DNA of 64,000 nucleotides. Source: Jiangella sp. DSM 45060 (GTDB taxonomy: Bacteria > Actinomycetota > Actinomycetes > Jiangellales > Jiangellaceae). The notes under the pieces were generated by a model. It worked only from the letters and a program-made list of their open reading frames with translations. It was not told the origin of the DNA and ran no database searches. The position numbers and the translations under genes are program-made. The DNA is taken from positions 6,468,622 to 6,532,621 of the forward strand of contig NZ_LT629771.1 of NCBI RefSeq assembly GCF_900105175.1, given 5' to 3'. Shown here piece after piece: positions 25,564-33,849 of this stretch (position 1 is its first letter; the number at the start of each line of letters is the position of its first letter).

Positions 25564-26290
25564 CGTCCTCACCCCACGAATCGCTGACCTCGCCGCTCCC
25601 CTGCCGGACGGCGGTGCGCTGCTGGCCCCGCTGACGTGGCGCCGGACGGCGTCCGCTCGCGGGTTGGTCGTGCTGGTCGGCCGGGAGCAGGGCCAGCAGC
25701 GCCTGCACCCCGCTCAGTGGCGCGCCCGGTTGCGCCGGTTCCGCCGCGGCGAGCGGATGGTCGAGCGGCTCGGGCGCCGGTTCGGGCGTGCGGTCGAGGC
25801 GCCGCCGCAACCCGTCGGGCAGCTCGCGACCGGCGGCGACGGCGACGCCGGGCTCGAGACCGCTCCACGGGTCGGTGCCGGGCAGCGGGCCGAGGTACAC
25901 GTTCGTGCGGCTGCGGACCCGCCGCGGCCGCCGGAAGCGCACCTGCTTGCCCTGGTACCTCCCCGACGCGGGAGCGTTCAGCACGCGGTACAGGCCGAGC
26001 AGCGCGTACAGCGGGTTGCGGCCGTTCATCGGCAACCTGCCGATGAGGAAGACCGCGCCGAACGCCGCGCCGAACAGCACGGCGATGTTGCCGAAGACCC
26101 CGAACACACCCCAGGTGTCGATGGTCAGCCCGCCGATGACGATGATGAGGATGGCCGCGATCAGCTGCTGGACGGTGTACGGCCCGCCGGGGATCTTCGT
26201 GCCGTCGGGCATGCGCCCGAGCAGCTGCGGGAACTTGCGCGCCCGCGTGTAGTACTTGACGGTCTCGAGTTCCTCGGGGTCGTCGGCCAT
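25556..26290 (-). CDS. PrgI/VirB3-like membrane protein of the type IV secretion system
   Basis: The 244-residue protein begins with a short soluble stretch (VKYYTRARKFPQLLGRMPDG), two adjacent membrane helices at about residues 40-58 and 66-86 (QLIAAILIIVIGGLTI, IAVLFGAAFGAVFLIGRLP), then RNPLYALLGLYRVL and a long Arg/Pro-rich cytoplasmic tail. Two close helices directly upstream of a VirB4 ATPase are typical of PrgI/VirB3 proteins, which anchor VirB4 at the membrane. ATG 26290 has AGGAGGT eight bases before it. Its stop overlaps the start of the VirB4-like gene. Confidence 0.75.
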   Translation of the reverse strand: MADDPEELETVKYYTRARKFPQLLGRMPDGTKIPGGPYTVQQLIAAILIIVIGGLTIDTWGVFGVFGNIAVLFGAAFGAVFLIGRLPMNGRNPLYALLGLYRVLNAPASGRYQGKQVRFRRPRRVRSRTNVYLGPLPGTDPWSGLEPGVAVAAGRELPDGLRRRLDRTPEPAPEPLDHPLAAAEPAQPGAPLSGVQALLALLPADQHDQPASGRRPAPRQRGQQRTAVRQGSGEVSDSWGEDDA

Positions 26291-26332
26291 CGATCGTCAC
26301 CTCCTCTCGCGGCTGGCCGGGGGCGGGGGCGA

Positions 26333-26656
26333 CTACGTCAGGTCGACCTGCTGCGACACCGGCGCCGACCCGGGGAGGTCTTCGCCGACGGTGTCGCGCA
26401 GCGCGGTGACGTTGTAGACGATCCAGATGAAGACGCCGGCGGCGAGCGCGGACACGATGATCGTGCCGATGGCGAACTTCGAGTTCACGGCCTTGTAGAC
26501 CACGAACAGGATGGCCACGGTGATGGCCACCACGCGAAGCACCGTCTGCAGGCTCGAGGCGGTGTCGGTGGTCCAGTCGAGTAGTCCGGCCTGGATGGTG
26601 ATGGACGAGGTGGCGAGGTCGGGTGCCGTCGCCGTGAGTCCGGTGATGAGGCTCAT
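26333..26656 (-). CDS. small two-helix membrane protein, VirB2-like
   Basis: The 107-residue protein has helices at about residues 40-58 (VLRVVAITVAILFVVYKAV) and 65-84 (IGTIIVSALAAGVFIWIVY) joined by NSKFA, and a short polar tail. Size, two helices and position between TcpC- and PrgI-like genes fit the VirB2/TrbC-like small subunits of Gram-positive conjugation systems. No clear signal-peptidase site is visible. ATG 26656 is preceded by AAGGAGAAGGAG. Confidence 0.65.
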   Translation of the reverse strand: MSLITGLTATAPDLATSSITIQAGLLDWTTDTASSLQTVLRVVAITVAILFVVYKAVNSKFAIGTIIVSALAAGVFIWIVYNVTALRDTVGEDLPGSAPVSQQVDLT

Positions 26657-26702
26657 GGCTCCTTCTCCTTGTGTGCGGGCTGAGGTGCGTGGACGTGGTC
26701 GG

Positions 26703-27983
26703 CTAGGGCGACTCGGTGGTCGACCCGGTGGCTGGTGGGTCTGATTCGGCCTCCCTCGTCGGAGTTGGGCCCTGGGACGAGGTCGCGCTCGTCCCAGGAG
26801 TCGGGGTGGTGACCGGCGCCGGCTCGGGCAGCGGGACCGGCTCGGCAAGCGCGGGCGACGTGCGCAGCCGGGCCACCTCCCACCGGCCCTCGCGCGCACG
26901 GAGCACCAGTGAGTACTGGGCGCCGAGCTGCTCGCCGTTGGAGCCGCTCAGCGTGACGTTGGCCTGGACCTCGGTGGTCTCGCCGTCGGACGGCTCTTCG
27001 CTCGGCGCCTCGCCGCCGGCGGCGACGATGGTGTCGACCTGGACGCCGGCGTACGGCACCGGGTTCAGCGCGCGGAACGACGTGCCCGGGCTGCTGTAGG
27101 CCTCGAGCGAGGCTTGGTCGCCGCTGACGAGCATGGCGTTGAGGAAGTTGGCGACGCGGGCGTACGCGGGGTGGTCGGCCGCGAGCCCGTGGTCGTAGGC
27201 GGAGGCCAGCTGCTCGAACTCGTCGGGCGCCGGGACCGGTGCGGGCAGCGCCTGCGCGATCATCTCGCCGTCGACGTAGAGGACGGGCACCTGGAAGTAG
27301 AGGCGGCCGGAGGTGATGCGCTCGACGGGTTCGGCGTCGGGGTCGTCCTCGGCGGGGGTGTCGGCCGGGGTCTCGGCAGGCTCGGCCGGCGCGTCGGCTG
27401 CCGCGTCGGCCGCGGGCTCGGCGTCGGCCGGCGGCTTGCCCTCGGCGGCGTCGACGCCCACCGTGACCGCCCAGAGCCCGGTGTCGTCCTTGACGATCTC
27501 GGCGACGGCCGAGCCCGACGTCGTCCACGGGATGTCGGGCCGGCTCTGCCCGAGGTCGCCGAAGTAGGGGCGCAGGTCGTCGGACCGCTCGCCCGGCGTC
27601 TCGAGCCAGGCGACGACGGCGCGCTCGGCGAACTCGCTGACGGCGGCGGCCTCGCCGATGCGGTCGACGGAGCCGTCCTGGCTCACGACCGGCCGGCTCT
27701 CGGGCATGAGCACCTGCAGCGCCAGCGCCAGCGGGCCGGCGACGAGCGCGACCCACAGCAGGCCGACGACGACGCGGGTGGCGAGCTGGGAGCCGCCGGT
27801 CCACGTGTGCTGCTCGGACCGCGGGCCGCCGGTGTCGGCGTCGTGGGAGTCGGCGGTGCGGCCGTCTGCGGCCGGGGTGCCGGCGTTGGCGCCGCGCGTA
27901 CCCGCCCCGCGCCCGCGGGCCTTGCGCCCGCCGGCGTCGGCGTCGTCGTCCTTCGGTGGACCGAAGCCCCAGTTGATCTTCAT
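26703..27983 (-). CDS. TcpC/VirB8-like conjugation scaffold protein
   Basis: The 426-residue protein has a basic, Gly/Ala-rich cytoplasmic N-terminus (about 1-68), one membrane helix at about 70-93 (VVVGLLWVALVAGPLALALQV), and an extracytoplasmic part with two NTF2-like domains (about 115-185 and 235-395) separated by an Ala/Pro/Glu-rich insert: EFAERAVVAWLETPGE starts the first, RVANFLNAMLVSGDQASLEA the second. This matches TcpC-type VirB8 homologues that scaffold the channel. A Pro/Thr/Ser tail follows. The start overlaps the preceding gene (ATGA). Confidence 0.8.
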   Translation of the reverse strand: MKINWGFGPPKDDDADAGGRKARGRGAGTRGANAGTPAADGRTADSHDADTGGPRSEQHTWTGGSQLATRVVVGLLWVALVAGPLALALQVLMPESRPVVSQDGSVDRIGEAAAVSEFAERAVVAWLETPGERSDDLRPYFGDLGQSRPDIPWTTSGSAVAEIVKDDTGLWAVTVGVDAAEGKPPADAEPAADAAADAPAEPAETPADTPAEDDPDAEPVERITSGRLYFQVPVLYVDGEMIAQALPAPVPAPDEFEQLASAYDHGLAADHPAYARVANFLNAMLVSGDQASLEAYSSPGTSFRALNPVPYAGVQVDTIVAAGGEAPSEEPSDGETTEVQANVTLSGSNGEQLGAQYSLVLRAREGRWEVARLRTSPALAEPVPLPEPAPVTTPTPGTSATSSQGPTPTREAESDPPATGSTTESP

Positions 27984-28306
27984 GGCGCCGGTTCCTCGTG
28001 AGTGGCGTCGTGCCGGTGCGGGCTCGAGGACGGCGGAGCCACCTCACCGTCCGAGCCCGCACCGGAGCCTGTGCCGACCACGCCCGGCTCCCACGGCTCG
28101 GAGATCTCCGTGACGTGCACCAGCCGCTCGAGCGCCTCCTGCGCGCGGTCGGCGTTGGCGCCCACGGCGTCGTGCAGCCGCTTGGCCGCGTCGCGATCGA
28201 AGGGGTCGGCGATGAGGTGAGCGAGCTCGCGGTCGATGGCCCGTCGCGCCGCCAGAACCGTGGCCGCGTCCATGAGGGACTGCCGGTTGCTGAAGCGCTG
28301 TGTCAT
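27980..28306 (-). CDS. small soluble protein, first gene of the tra operon
   Basis: The 108-residue protein is not recognised. Residues 10-65 are helical and charged (DAATVLAARRAIDRELAHLI, DRDAAKRLHDAVGANADRAQ); the rest is a polar Gly/Ser/Pro/His tail. It has no membrane segment. ATG 28306 is preceded by GAGGAG. It is the promoter-proximal gene of the six-gene operon that continues through TcpC-, VirB2-, PrgI-, VirB4- and VirB6-like genes. Confidence 0.6.
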   Translation of the reverse strand: MTQRFSNRQSLMDAATVLAARRAIDRELAHLIADPFDRDAAKRLHDAVGANADRAQEALERLVHVTEISEPWEPGVVGTGSGAGSDGEVAPPSSSPHRHDATHEEPAP

Positions 28307-28339
28307 CTCGGGCTCCTCGGTCGGCGGGTCGGTTGTCTG

Positions 28340-28369
28340 CGTAGGTGCCGGGGGGTGGCGTCCTGTGAC
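28340..28369 (-). promoter_or_regulatory. shared-motif promoter (copy 7), tra operon
   Basis: Read on the minus strand: GTCACAGG (28369-28362), 16 bases, CCTACG (28345-28340), 34 nt before the ATG at 28306. The sigma-like gene starts 190 bp away in the opposite direction. Confidence 0.65.
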
Positions 28370-28559
28370 GGGGTGATCGGGGCGGGTTGCGGCGGCGGAT
28401 CGGGCATTTGGATCATCACGGTCATCGGGCAAGCCGCTGACCTGCGCACTCCCCGACCGGGCAAGCGAAATTCCGCCCTCTCGACCCTTCCGGGCAAGAC
28501 CCAGGGCAAGCCCCTCCGACCACGGTTGAAGCGTCGATCCACCCCGGAGGAGACACCCG

Positions 28560-29360
28560 ATGCCGACACCCGTCACCACCGCCCCCGACGTCACCCGCAG
28601 CGGCGCCCGCCGTCGTGCCGACGCGAGTCTCGTGGGCCGGTTGAACACCGAATGGAGCGGGCTGTGCGCCGACCCGCGCACCGAGTCCGCGGTCGCCCAA
28701 TGGGCCCGCCGGCACCCCGAGCTGTCCGGCTGCCTCGCCCTCGAGGACGTCGAACTCGCCGTCGCCGCGGCCGGCGCCGAGCAGGCCGACCGCATCCTGC
28801 TCGCGCTGCTGCGCCTCGCCCGGGCCGGCGACTCACTGGCCGGGCGGACCGTCCTGCAGCTCATGCTCGGCAAGGCGGTCCGCATCGCCATGACGCGGTC
28901 CGGCCGCGACACGAAGCCGGCGCTCGAGCACACCGCGGTCGCCGCCCTGTGGACGACCATCGCGACGTACCCGATCGAGCGGCGGCCGGTGAAGGTGGCG
29001 GCGAACCTCGCCATGGAGACGCTGCGCGCCGTCACCGGTGAGCTGACCCATCAGCTGAGCGAGACCCCCACCAGTCCCGACGTCCTGGCCGCCGACCTCA
29101 TGCCGCTGCCGCCGTCCGAGCGGACCACCGCCGACCACGAACTGCTCGATCTCCTCACGTGGGCGGTCGACGACGGCACCATCACGGCGGCCGATGCCAC
29201 GCTGATCCTCGACATCTACACGCCGGCCCCCGGCACCGAGGGCGGCGCAGCGGCGGCCGAACGGCACGGGCTCAGCTGGGCGGCCGCGCGGCAACGGGCC
29301 AGCCGCGCCATCCGCAAGGTGGCGCGCGCCCTCCGCGCCGACGTCCCCGCGGCGGCGTGA
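28560..29360 (+). CDS. divergent sigma-factor-like transcription regulator
   Basis: The 266-residue protein resembles a distant sigma-70 family member. Residues about 123-157 (TAVAALWTTIATYPIERRPV, then KVAANLAMETLR) follow the helix pattern of region 2, where typical ECF factors read xxFLxxWRxxxRYDPERG and ARNLAxDxLR. Residues about 193-258 (LLDLLTWAVDDGTITAADAT, AERHGLSWAAARQRASRAIR) resemble region 4 with a helix-turn-helix. ATG 28560 is preceded by GGAGGAG. It is encoded divergently from the tra operon, and no copy of the shared promoter precedes it. It is my candidate for the factor that reads that promoter. A non-sigma HTH regulator is the alternative. Confidence 0.6.
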   Translation: MPTPVTTAPDVTRSGARRRADASLVGRLNTEWSGLCADPRTESAVAQWARRHPELSGCLALEDVELAVAAAGAEQADRILLALLRLARAGDSLAGRTVLQLMLGKAVRIAMTRSGRDTKPALEHTAVAALWTTIATYPIERRPVKVAANLAMETLRAVTGELTHQLSETPTSPDVLAADLMPLPPSERTTADHELLDLLTWAVDDGTITAADATLILDIYTPAPGTEGGAAAAERHGLSWAAARQRASRAIRKVARALRADVPAAA

Positions 29361-29582
29361 CCGGCCCCCGGCGACGTAGGCGGCGCGGCAGGGCCTGCAC
29401 CCGGCGACGACGGTTCCCGATGGACGCCGGCCGGGTGGTGCCCTGGCGCACGTGCCGCGTCCCCCGGCGGCCGCGGCCTCCCGGCGGTGCCGGCGGCGCG
29501 TGCAGTGGTGGCGGGCCGCGCGCTTCCGGCGGCCTCGCCGATGCCGCCGGCCCGGACGGATCGGACGACGCACGCGACCCGC

Positions 29583-29723
29583 GCGCTACCGGCGACCAGG
29601 GCGAGGCAGGCGGCTCTGACGATGCCGGCGGCCGACAGGATGACTCGGCCGGTGCGGACGGCGAGCGGCCCGGGCGCTACCGGCGACCAGGGCGCTACCG
29701 GCAGCTCTGACGATGCCGGCGGC
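29583..29723. repeat. 91-bp imperfect direct repeat
   Basis: GCGCTACCGGCGACCAGGGC at 29583 recurs at 29674, and GCTCTGACGATGCCGGCGGC at 29613 recurs at 29704; both pairs are 91 bp apart. Because 91 is not a multiple of three the repeat shifts any reading frame. Confidence 0.65.
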
Positions 29724-30188
29724 GGCCCGGGCTGTTCCGCCGGGACGGCGTGCGTGGCTCGGACGGCCGAGACGGAAGCGCGGCAGCTGGGGCGACGGGT
29801 CCGCCGGCGGCAGCTGACGGGCCGGATCCGATGGGGCCGGGCGGGTCGTTGCCGTCTGCGGCCGTGAATCGGTGACAGCCACGGCAAGGCGATCGAGGTG
29901 CCCTCCAGCGCTCGCATCGTGGGACAACCCGCCGGTGCGGTCTAGACCTATGACCTGCACCCCTGCATCATCCGGGCACACCCTTCACGTCCGTCACTCA
30001 GGACGCGGGATGATCATGGAAGTAGGCCGTTCGGGTTGCGCCCGCACTGGTCAGTGGTGAAGATCGTCTGAACGGCCGAGCCGGCAGGGAGGCTCGCGTC
30101 GCCCCGGACGGAGCCCATACATGGGTCATACAGCCACCAGACGGTCGCCAAGACTTAACAATTCGCGCCCTATGCAGTTGTGGGCTCA

Positions 30189-30218
30189 GTCACATACCCT
30201 CATGCCACGAGGCCGTCC
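30189..30218 (+). promoter_or_regulatory. possible shared-motif promoter (copy 8, weak), pilus locus
   Basis: GTCACATA at 30189-30196, 16 bases, CCGTCC at 30213-30218, 42 nt before the TTG at 30260. The -35 element and spacing match; the -10 deviates from CCTACR at three places. Confidence 0.3.
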
Positions 30219-30259
30219 ATGCAGGGCACGGCCTCGCAGGTGTCTCGAGGAGGCCGGCG

Positions 30260-30685
30260 TTGACCGAGAGCACTCCGACCACTGAATTCCTGCGGCAGGG
30301 CACGGAACCGGTGGTCGGTGCCGACAGCGCGCCCGTCATCAAACCGAGCGTCGTGCACGTGCCGTCGTCGCTGGTGTCGTTGGTGGCGGCGGAACGCCAG
30401 AGGTCGGGCCGGTCGAACGGGCAGATCCTCATCGATGCGATCGAAGCCGGCCACGGTCACCTGGTCAAACTCCACAACGAGTCCAACAGCATAGGAGGCC
30501 GACTCTTCACCGCCCGCACGGCGAAGCCCCAGCTTCCCGTGGCCCAGCCCCTCTCGCCGCTCAACATCCGGCTCTACGAACAGGACTACGAGGTCCTGGA
30601 CCGGTTGGTCACCGAGCTCGGCGCCGGTTCCCGCAGCCGGCTGGCGACCCTGGCCCTCACCTTCTACCTGGACAGCCCGACGTAA
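30260..30685 (+). CDS. putative ribbon-helix-helix-like DNA-binding protein, start of the Tad locus
   Basis: The 141-residue protein shows two similar segments of strand-helix-helix type: VVHVPSSLVSLVAAERQRSG with SNGQILIDAIEAG (about residues 31-65), and LNIRLYEQDYEVLDRLVTEL with SRLATLALTFYL (about 100-138). These suggest a ribbon-helix-helix (Arc/MetJ) fold, duplicated; the family is not certain. The TTG start is preceded by GAGGAGG and I see no better one. It lies 53 nt before the CpaB-like gene and may regulate the pilus locus. Confidence 0.6.
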   Translation: MTESTPTTEFLRQGTEPVVGADSAPVIKPSVVHVPSSLVSLVAAERQRSGRSNGQILIDAIEAGHGHLVKLHNESNSIGGRLFTARTAKPQLPVAQPLSPLNIRLYEQDYEVLDRLVTELGAGSRSRLATLALTFYLDSPT

Positions 30686-30738
30686 CGCAGCACCGCAGCA
30701 CGAACAACACCTTCCCCGGACAAAGCAGGACGGCAACG

Positions 30739-31440
30739 ATGAGTTCGCCCCCCACCCATCAGCCGGCACCCGATCACCTCGACGACGAGTTCGACATCGC
30801 CGAGGCCAAGCTGGAACCGGCCGTCGCCGCGCCGCCGAAGCAGCGCCGCCGGCCGGCGTTGATCGGGCTCGGCGTAGCCCTGGTCGCCCTCGGCGGCCTG
30901 GGCGCGGCCTGGCTGGCCACCAGCATGAGTGACACCGTCGACGTCCTCGCGGTGCGCGCCGACGTCGCACGCGGCGAGCAGATCACCGAGGACGACCTCA
31001 CGACGGCGAGCATCAACGCCGACCCCGCGCTCGACCCGATCCGCGCCGAGCGCAGCAGCGAGGTCGTGGGCCAGTACGCGTCCGTCGACCTCCCGGCCGG
31101 CACGCTCGTCACCGCGAACTCCTTCAGCGGCGCCATCCAGCCGGCCGAGGGCGAGTCGATGGTCGGCGTCGCGGTCACGCCGGCGCAGCTGCCGAGCGAG
31201 CCGCTGCGCCCCGGCGACACCGTCCGCATCGTCGACACCCCGAACCCGCAGGACAACCCGCCCGGCTCGACCCCCGACTCCATCGAGGCGACGGTCGTGT
31301 CGACCACGACGGACGACGAGACCGGCCAGCGCATGGTCAACGTCGTCCTGCCCGAGGTGCGCGCCCCTGACCTCGCCGCCCGCGTCGCGACCGGGCGCAT
31401 CGTCGTCGTCCTGGGGTCGCGCGCGACGGGAGGTGAGTGA
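30739..31440 (+). CDS. cpaB: SAF-domain CpaB/RcpC-like pilus assembly protein
   Basis: The 233-residue protein has a 45-residue cytoplasmic start, a membrane helix at about residues 40-61 (ALIGLGVALVALGGLGAAWL) and an outer SAF domain (about 70-135) with VLAVRADVARGEQITEDDL and ASVDLPAGTLVTANSF, followed by PGDTVRIV. SAF domains of CpaB/RcpC proteins help Flp pilus assembly at the cell surface. It is the first structural gene of the Tad locus; its stop overlaps the next start (TGATG). Confidence 0.75.
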   Translation: MSSPPTHQPAPDHLDDEFDIAEAKLEPAVAAPPKQRRRPALIGLGVALVALGGLGAAWLATSMSDTVDVLAVRADVARGEQITEDDLTTASINADPALDPIRAERSSEVVGQYASVDLPAGTLVTANSFSGAIQPAEGESMVGVAVTPAQLPSEPLRPGDTVRIVDTPNPQDNPPGSTPDSIEATVVSTTTDDETGQRMVNVVLPEVRAPDLAARVATGRIVVVLGSRATGGE

Positions 31441-32249
31441 TGGCGGTCGTCGCTCTCACCTCGGCACGAGGCGCACCCGGCGTCACGACCACGGCACTGG
31501 CGATGGCCATGCTGTGGCCGCGGCCGGTCGTGCTGGTCGAGGCCGACGTCGCCGGCAGCAGCAGCATCCTCGCGGGGTACCTCCGCGGCACCGTCCCACC
31601 CGACCGCGGGCTGGTCAGCCTGGCCGTCGCGCACCGCCGTGGCGTGCTGGACGAGAAGTTCTACGACCAGACGGTCGCGCTCATCGAGAACCGCGTCCGG
31701 CTCGTCCCCGGGCTGGTCAACGCCCAGCAGGCGGCCAGCATGGACAAGCTGTGGTCGCCGCTGAGCATCGTGCTGGCCAACCTCGAACGCACCGGCACCG
31801 ACGTCATCATCGACGCCGGGCGGCTGGGCATGCGACACGGCCCGATGCCGCTGCTGCGCTCCGCCGACGCCGTGCTGCTGGTCACGCGCACCACGCTGCC
31901 CGCCGTCAGCTCGGCCCGGGCCCGGGTCAACGTGCTGCGCGAGGACCTCGTCGAGCTGGGTCAGGGCGACGACACCCTGGCCATGCTGCTCATCGGCGAG
32001 GGCCAGCCGTACCGCGCCCGCGAGATCCACTCCGCCCTCGGCGTCCCGGTGCTGGCCTCCATCGCCTGGGACCAAGCCGCGTCCGACTCCCTCAGCGTCG
32101 GCGCCGCGTACGGACGGCGCTTCGCGGCGGCCCCGCTGTTCCGCAGCACGCGGGTCGTCATCGGCGCCGTGCACGAACTGGTCGACCGCCATCGCACCCG
32201 GCTGGCCCCGGCCGCGGAGTCCCTGATGGAGGAGCACACCTATGGCTGA
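31440..32249 (+). CDS. tadZ: TadZ/CpaE-like ParA-family protein lacking the Walker A lysine
   Basis: The 269-residue protein has the ParA/MinD fold: an N-terminal strand then ARGAPGVTTTALAMA, where a KGGxGKT loop would be, VVLVEADVAGSS, the switch region VIIDAGRLGMR and ADAVLLVTRTTLPAV. Both lysines of the deviant Walker A motif are missing, so nucleotide hydrolysis is doubtful, as in several TadZ proteins. TadZ marks the cell site for pilus assembly. ATG 31440 overlaps the upstream stop; a GTG three bases earlier is possible. Confidence 0.75.
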   Translation: MAVVALTSARGAPGVTTTALAMAMLWPRPVVLVEADVAGSSSILAGYLRGTVPPDRGLVSLAVAHRRGVLDEKFYDQTVALIENRVRLVPGLVNAQQAASMDKLWSPLSIVLANLERTGTDVIIDAGRLGMRHGPMPLLRSADAVLLVTRTTLPAVSSARARVNVLREDLVELGQGDDTLAMLLIGEGQPYRAREIHSALGVPVLASIAWDQAASDSLSVGAAYGRRFAAAPLFRSTRVVIGAVHELVDRHRTRLAPAAESLMEEHTYG

Positions 32250-33849
32250 CCCCACGAACGCCGCGGCGAGCCTGGAGAACCTGCCGCTGTTCGCGGAGCC
32301 TGACAACGGCAACGGCAACGGCAACGGCGACGAGTGGGGCGACACCCATCACTCGCTCAGCGGCCCGGGACAGACCGACCTGCGCCGGTCGCTGCAGGCC
32401 CGGCTCGCGTCCGCCTCGGCGCAGCGCGGCCGCGGCGGGCTGCCGAGCGGCGCCCATGCCCGTCGCGCCGACGACGACCTCACGGCGCTCGAACGCAGCG
32501 GCGGCATCCTGCGCCCGACCAGTCGCGGCGGCGAGGTCGACTGGGGCCTGGTCCGCGCCTACCGCGAGCAGGCCGCCGACCAGCTGGCGCACGCGCTGCG
32601 CAGTCGCGAGGGCCTCGACGACGCCGGACGGCGCGAGCTGGGCCGCAGCATCGTCGTCGAGCTGCTCGCCGACCACGCCGAGCGGGCGCTCACCAAGGGC
32701 TTGCCGATCATCACGCCGGACGAGCAGATCCAGCTGGCCGAGGCCATCATGGCTGCGCTGTTCGGGCTCGGCCGGCTGCAGCCGCTGGTCGACGACCCCG
32801 GCATCGAGAACATCGAGATCAACGGGCACGACAACGTGCACCTGATCTACGACGACGGCCGCATCGTCGACGGCCCGCCGGTGGCCGACAGCGATGAGGA
32901 ACTGATCGAGACGCTGTCGTTCCTGGCCACCCGCACGGGCACCAACGAGCGGCCGTTCTCGCCGTCGAACCCGCGGCTGCACCTGCGGCTGCGCGACGGC
33001 TCGCGGCTGGCGGCCACCGCGTGGATCACGCCGCGACCGGTCGCCGTCATCCGCAAGCACCGCCTCACCGACATCGGCATCAAGGAGCTCGTCGACCTCG
33101 ACATGCTCAGCCCGGCCGCGGCGGCGTTCCTCGCGACGGCCGTCCGGGCCCGCAAGAGCCTGGTCGTCTCCGGAGCGCAGGGCGCCGGGAAGACCACGCT
33201 GGTCAGGGCTCTGACGAACGAGCTGGACCCGATGGAGCGCATCGGCACCATCGAGACCGAGTACGAGCTGCACCTGCACGACATGCCCGAACGGCACAAG
33301 CGCATCGTGGCGTGGGAGGCGCGGCCGGGCAGCGGCGAGCGCGGGCCCGACGGCCGCGCCGTCGGCGAGATCACCCTCGACGACCTCGTCTTCGACTCGC
33401 TGCGGATGAACCTCTCGCGTCTCATCGTCGGCGAGGTGCGCGGCCGCGAGGTGCTGCCGATGTTCAAGGCCATGCAGTCCGGCGCCGGCTCGCTGTCGAC
33501 GACACACGCCCACTCCGCGCGGGCGGCCATCGAGCGCCTGGTCACCTGCGCCATGGAGGCCGGCCAGCACGTCACCGAATCGTTCGCGTACCGGCAGATC
33601 GCCGAGCACATCGACCTCATCGTCCAGATCGAGCTGGTCGACAACAGCCACTCCGGCGGCAAGCGGTCGCGCTACATCAGCGAGATCATCGCCATCGAGC
33701 CCGGCGAGCACGGCCTGCCCGCCGTCACCGACGTCTTCCAGCCCGGCCCCGACGGCCGCGCCGTGCCCGGCACGCCGCCGATCTGGCTGGGCGACCTCGA
33801 ACGGGTCGGCTTCAACCCGCGGCTGCTCGACCACGGCGGTGTGCCATGA
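32242..33849 (+). CDS. tadA: TadA/CpaF-type pilus assembly ATPase
   Basis: The 535-residue ATPase powers Flp pilus extension. It has a variable N-terminus (to about 90), the N-terminal TadA/VirB11 domain (IENIEINGHDNVHLIYDDG near residues 190-210), Walker A GAQGAGKTT at about 312-320, the Asp box IGTIETEYELHL, Walker B-region RLIVGEVRGREVLPMFKAMQ and the His box STTHAHSARAA. The start overlaps tadZ by 8 bp and the stop overlaps tadB (ATGA). Confidence 0.9.
   Translation: MADPTNAAASLENLPLFAEPDNGNGNGNGDEWGDTHHSLSGPGQTDLRRSLQARLASASAQRGRGGLPSGAHARRADDDLTALERSGGILRPTSRGGEVDWGLVRAYREQAADQLAHALRSREGLDDAGRRELGRSIVVELLADHAERALTKGLPIITPDEQIQLAEAIMAALFGLGRLQPLVDDPGIENIEINGHDNVHLIYDDGRIVDGPPVADSDEELIETLSFLATRTGTNERPFSPSNPRLHLRLRDGSRLAATAWITPRPVAVIRKHRLTDIGIKELVDLDMLSPAAAAFLATAVRARKSLVVSGAQGAGKTTLVRALTNELDPMERIGTIETEYELHLHDMPERHKRIVAWEARPGSGERGPDGRAVGEITLDDLVFDSLRMNLSRLIVGEVRGREVLPMFKAMQSGAGSLSTTHAHSARAAIERLVTCAMEAGQHVTESFAYRQIAEHIDLIVQIELVDNSHSGGKRSRYISEIIAIEPGEHGLPAVTDVFQPGPDGRAVPGTPPIWLGDLERVGFNPRLLDHGGVP

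Larger units (their letters stand above)
29361..30259. other. long intergenic region with out-of-frame direct repeats
   Basis: About 900 bp without a supported gene. From about 29,480 to 29,850 the sequence is low complexity; plus-strand translations give collagen-like pieces (GATGDQGATGSS) but repeat copies fall in different frames, arguing against a protein. From about 29,870 on it is less repetitive and ends with a weak copy of the shared promoter and the start of the next gene. Confidence 0.55.

Noticed and set aside
29487..29867. Collagen-like frame (GATGDQGATGSS) in the 900-bp gap.
   Set aside because: The two repeat copies are 91 bp apart, so they fall in different frames, and there is no start with a ribosome site.
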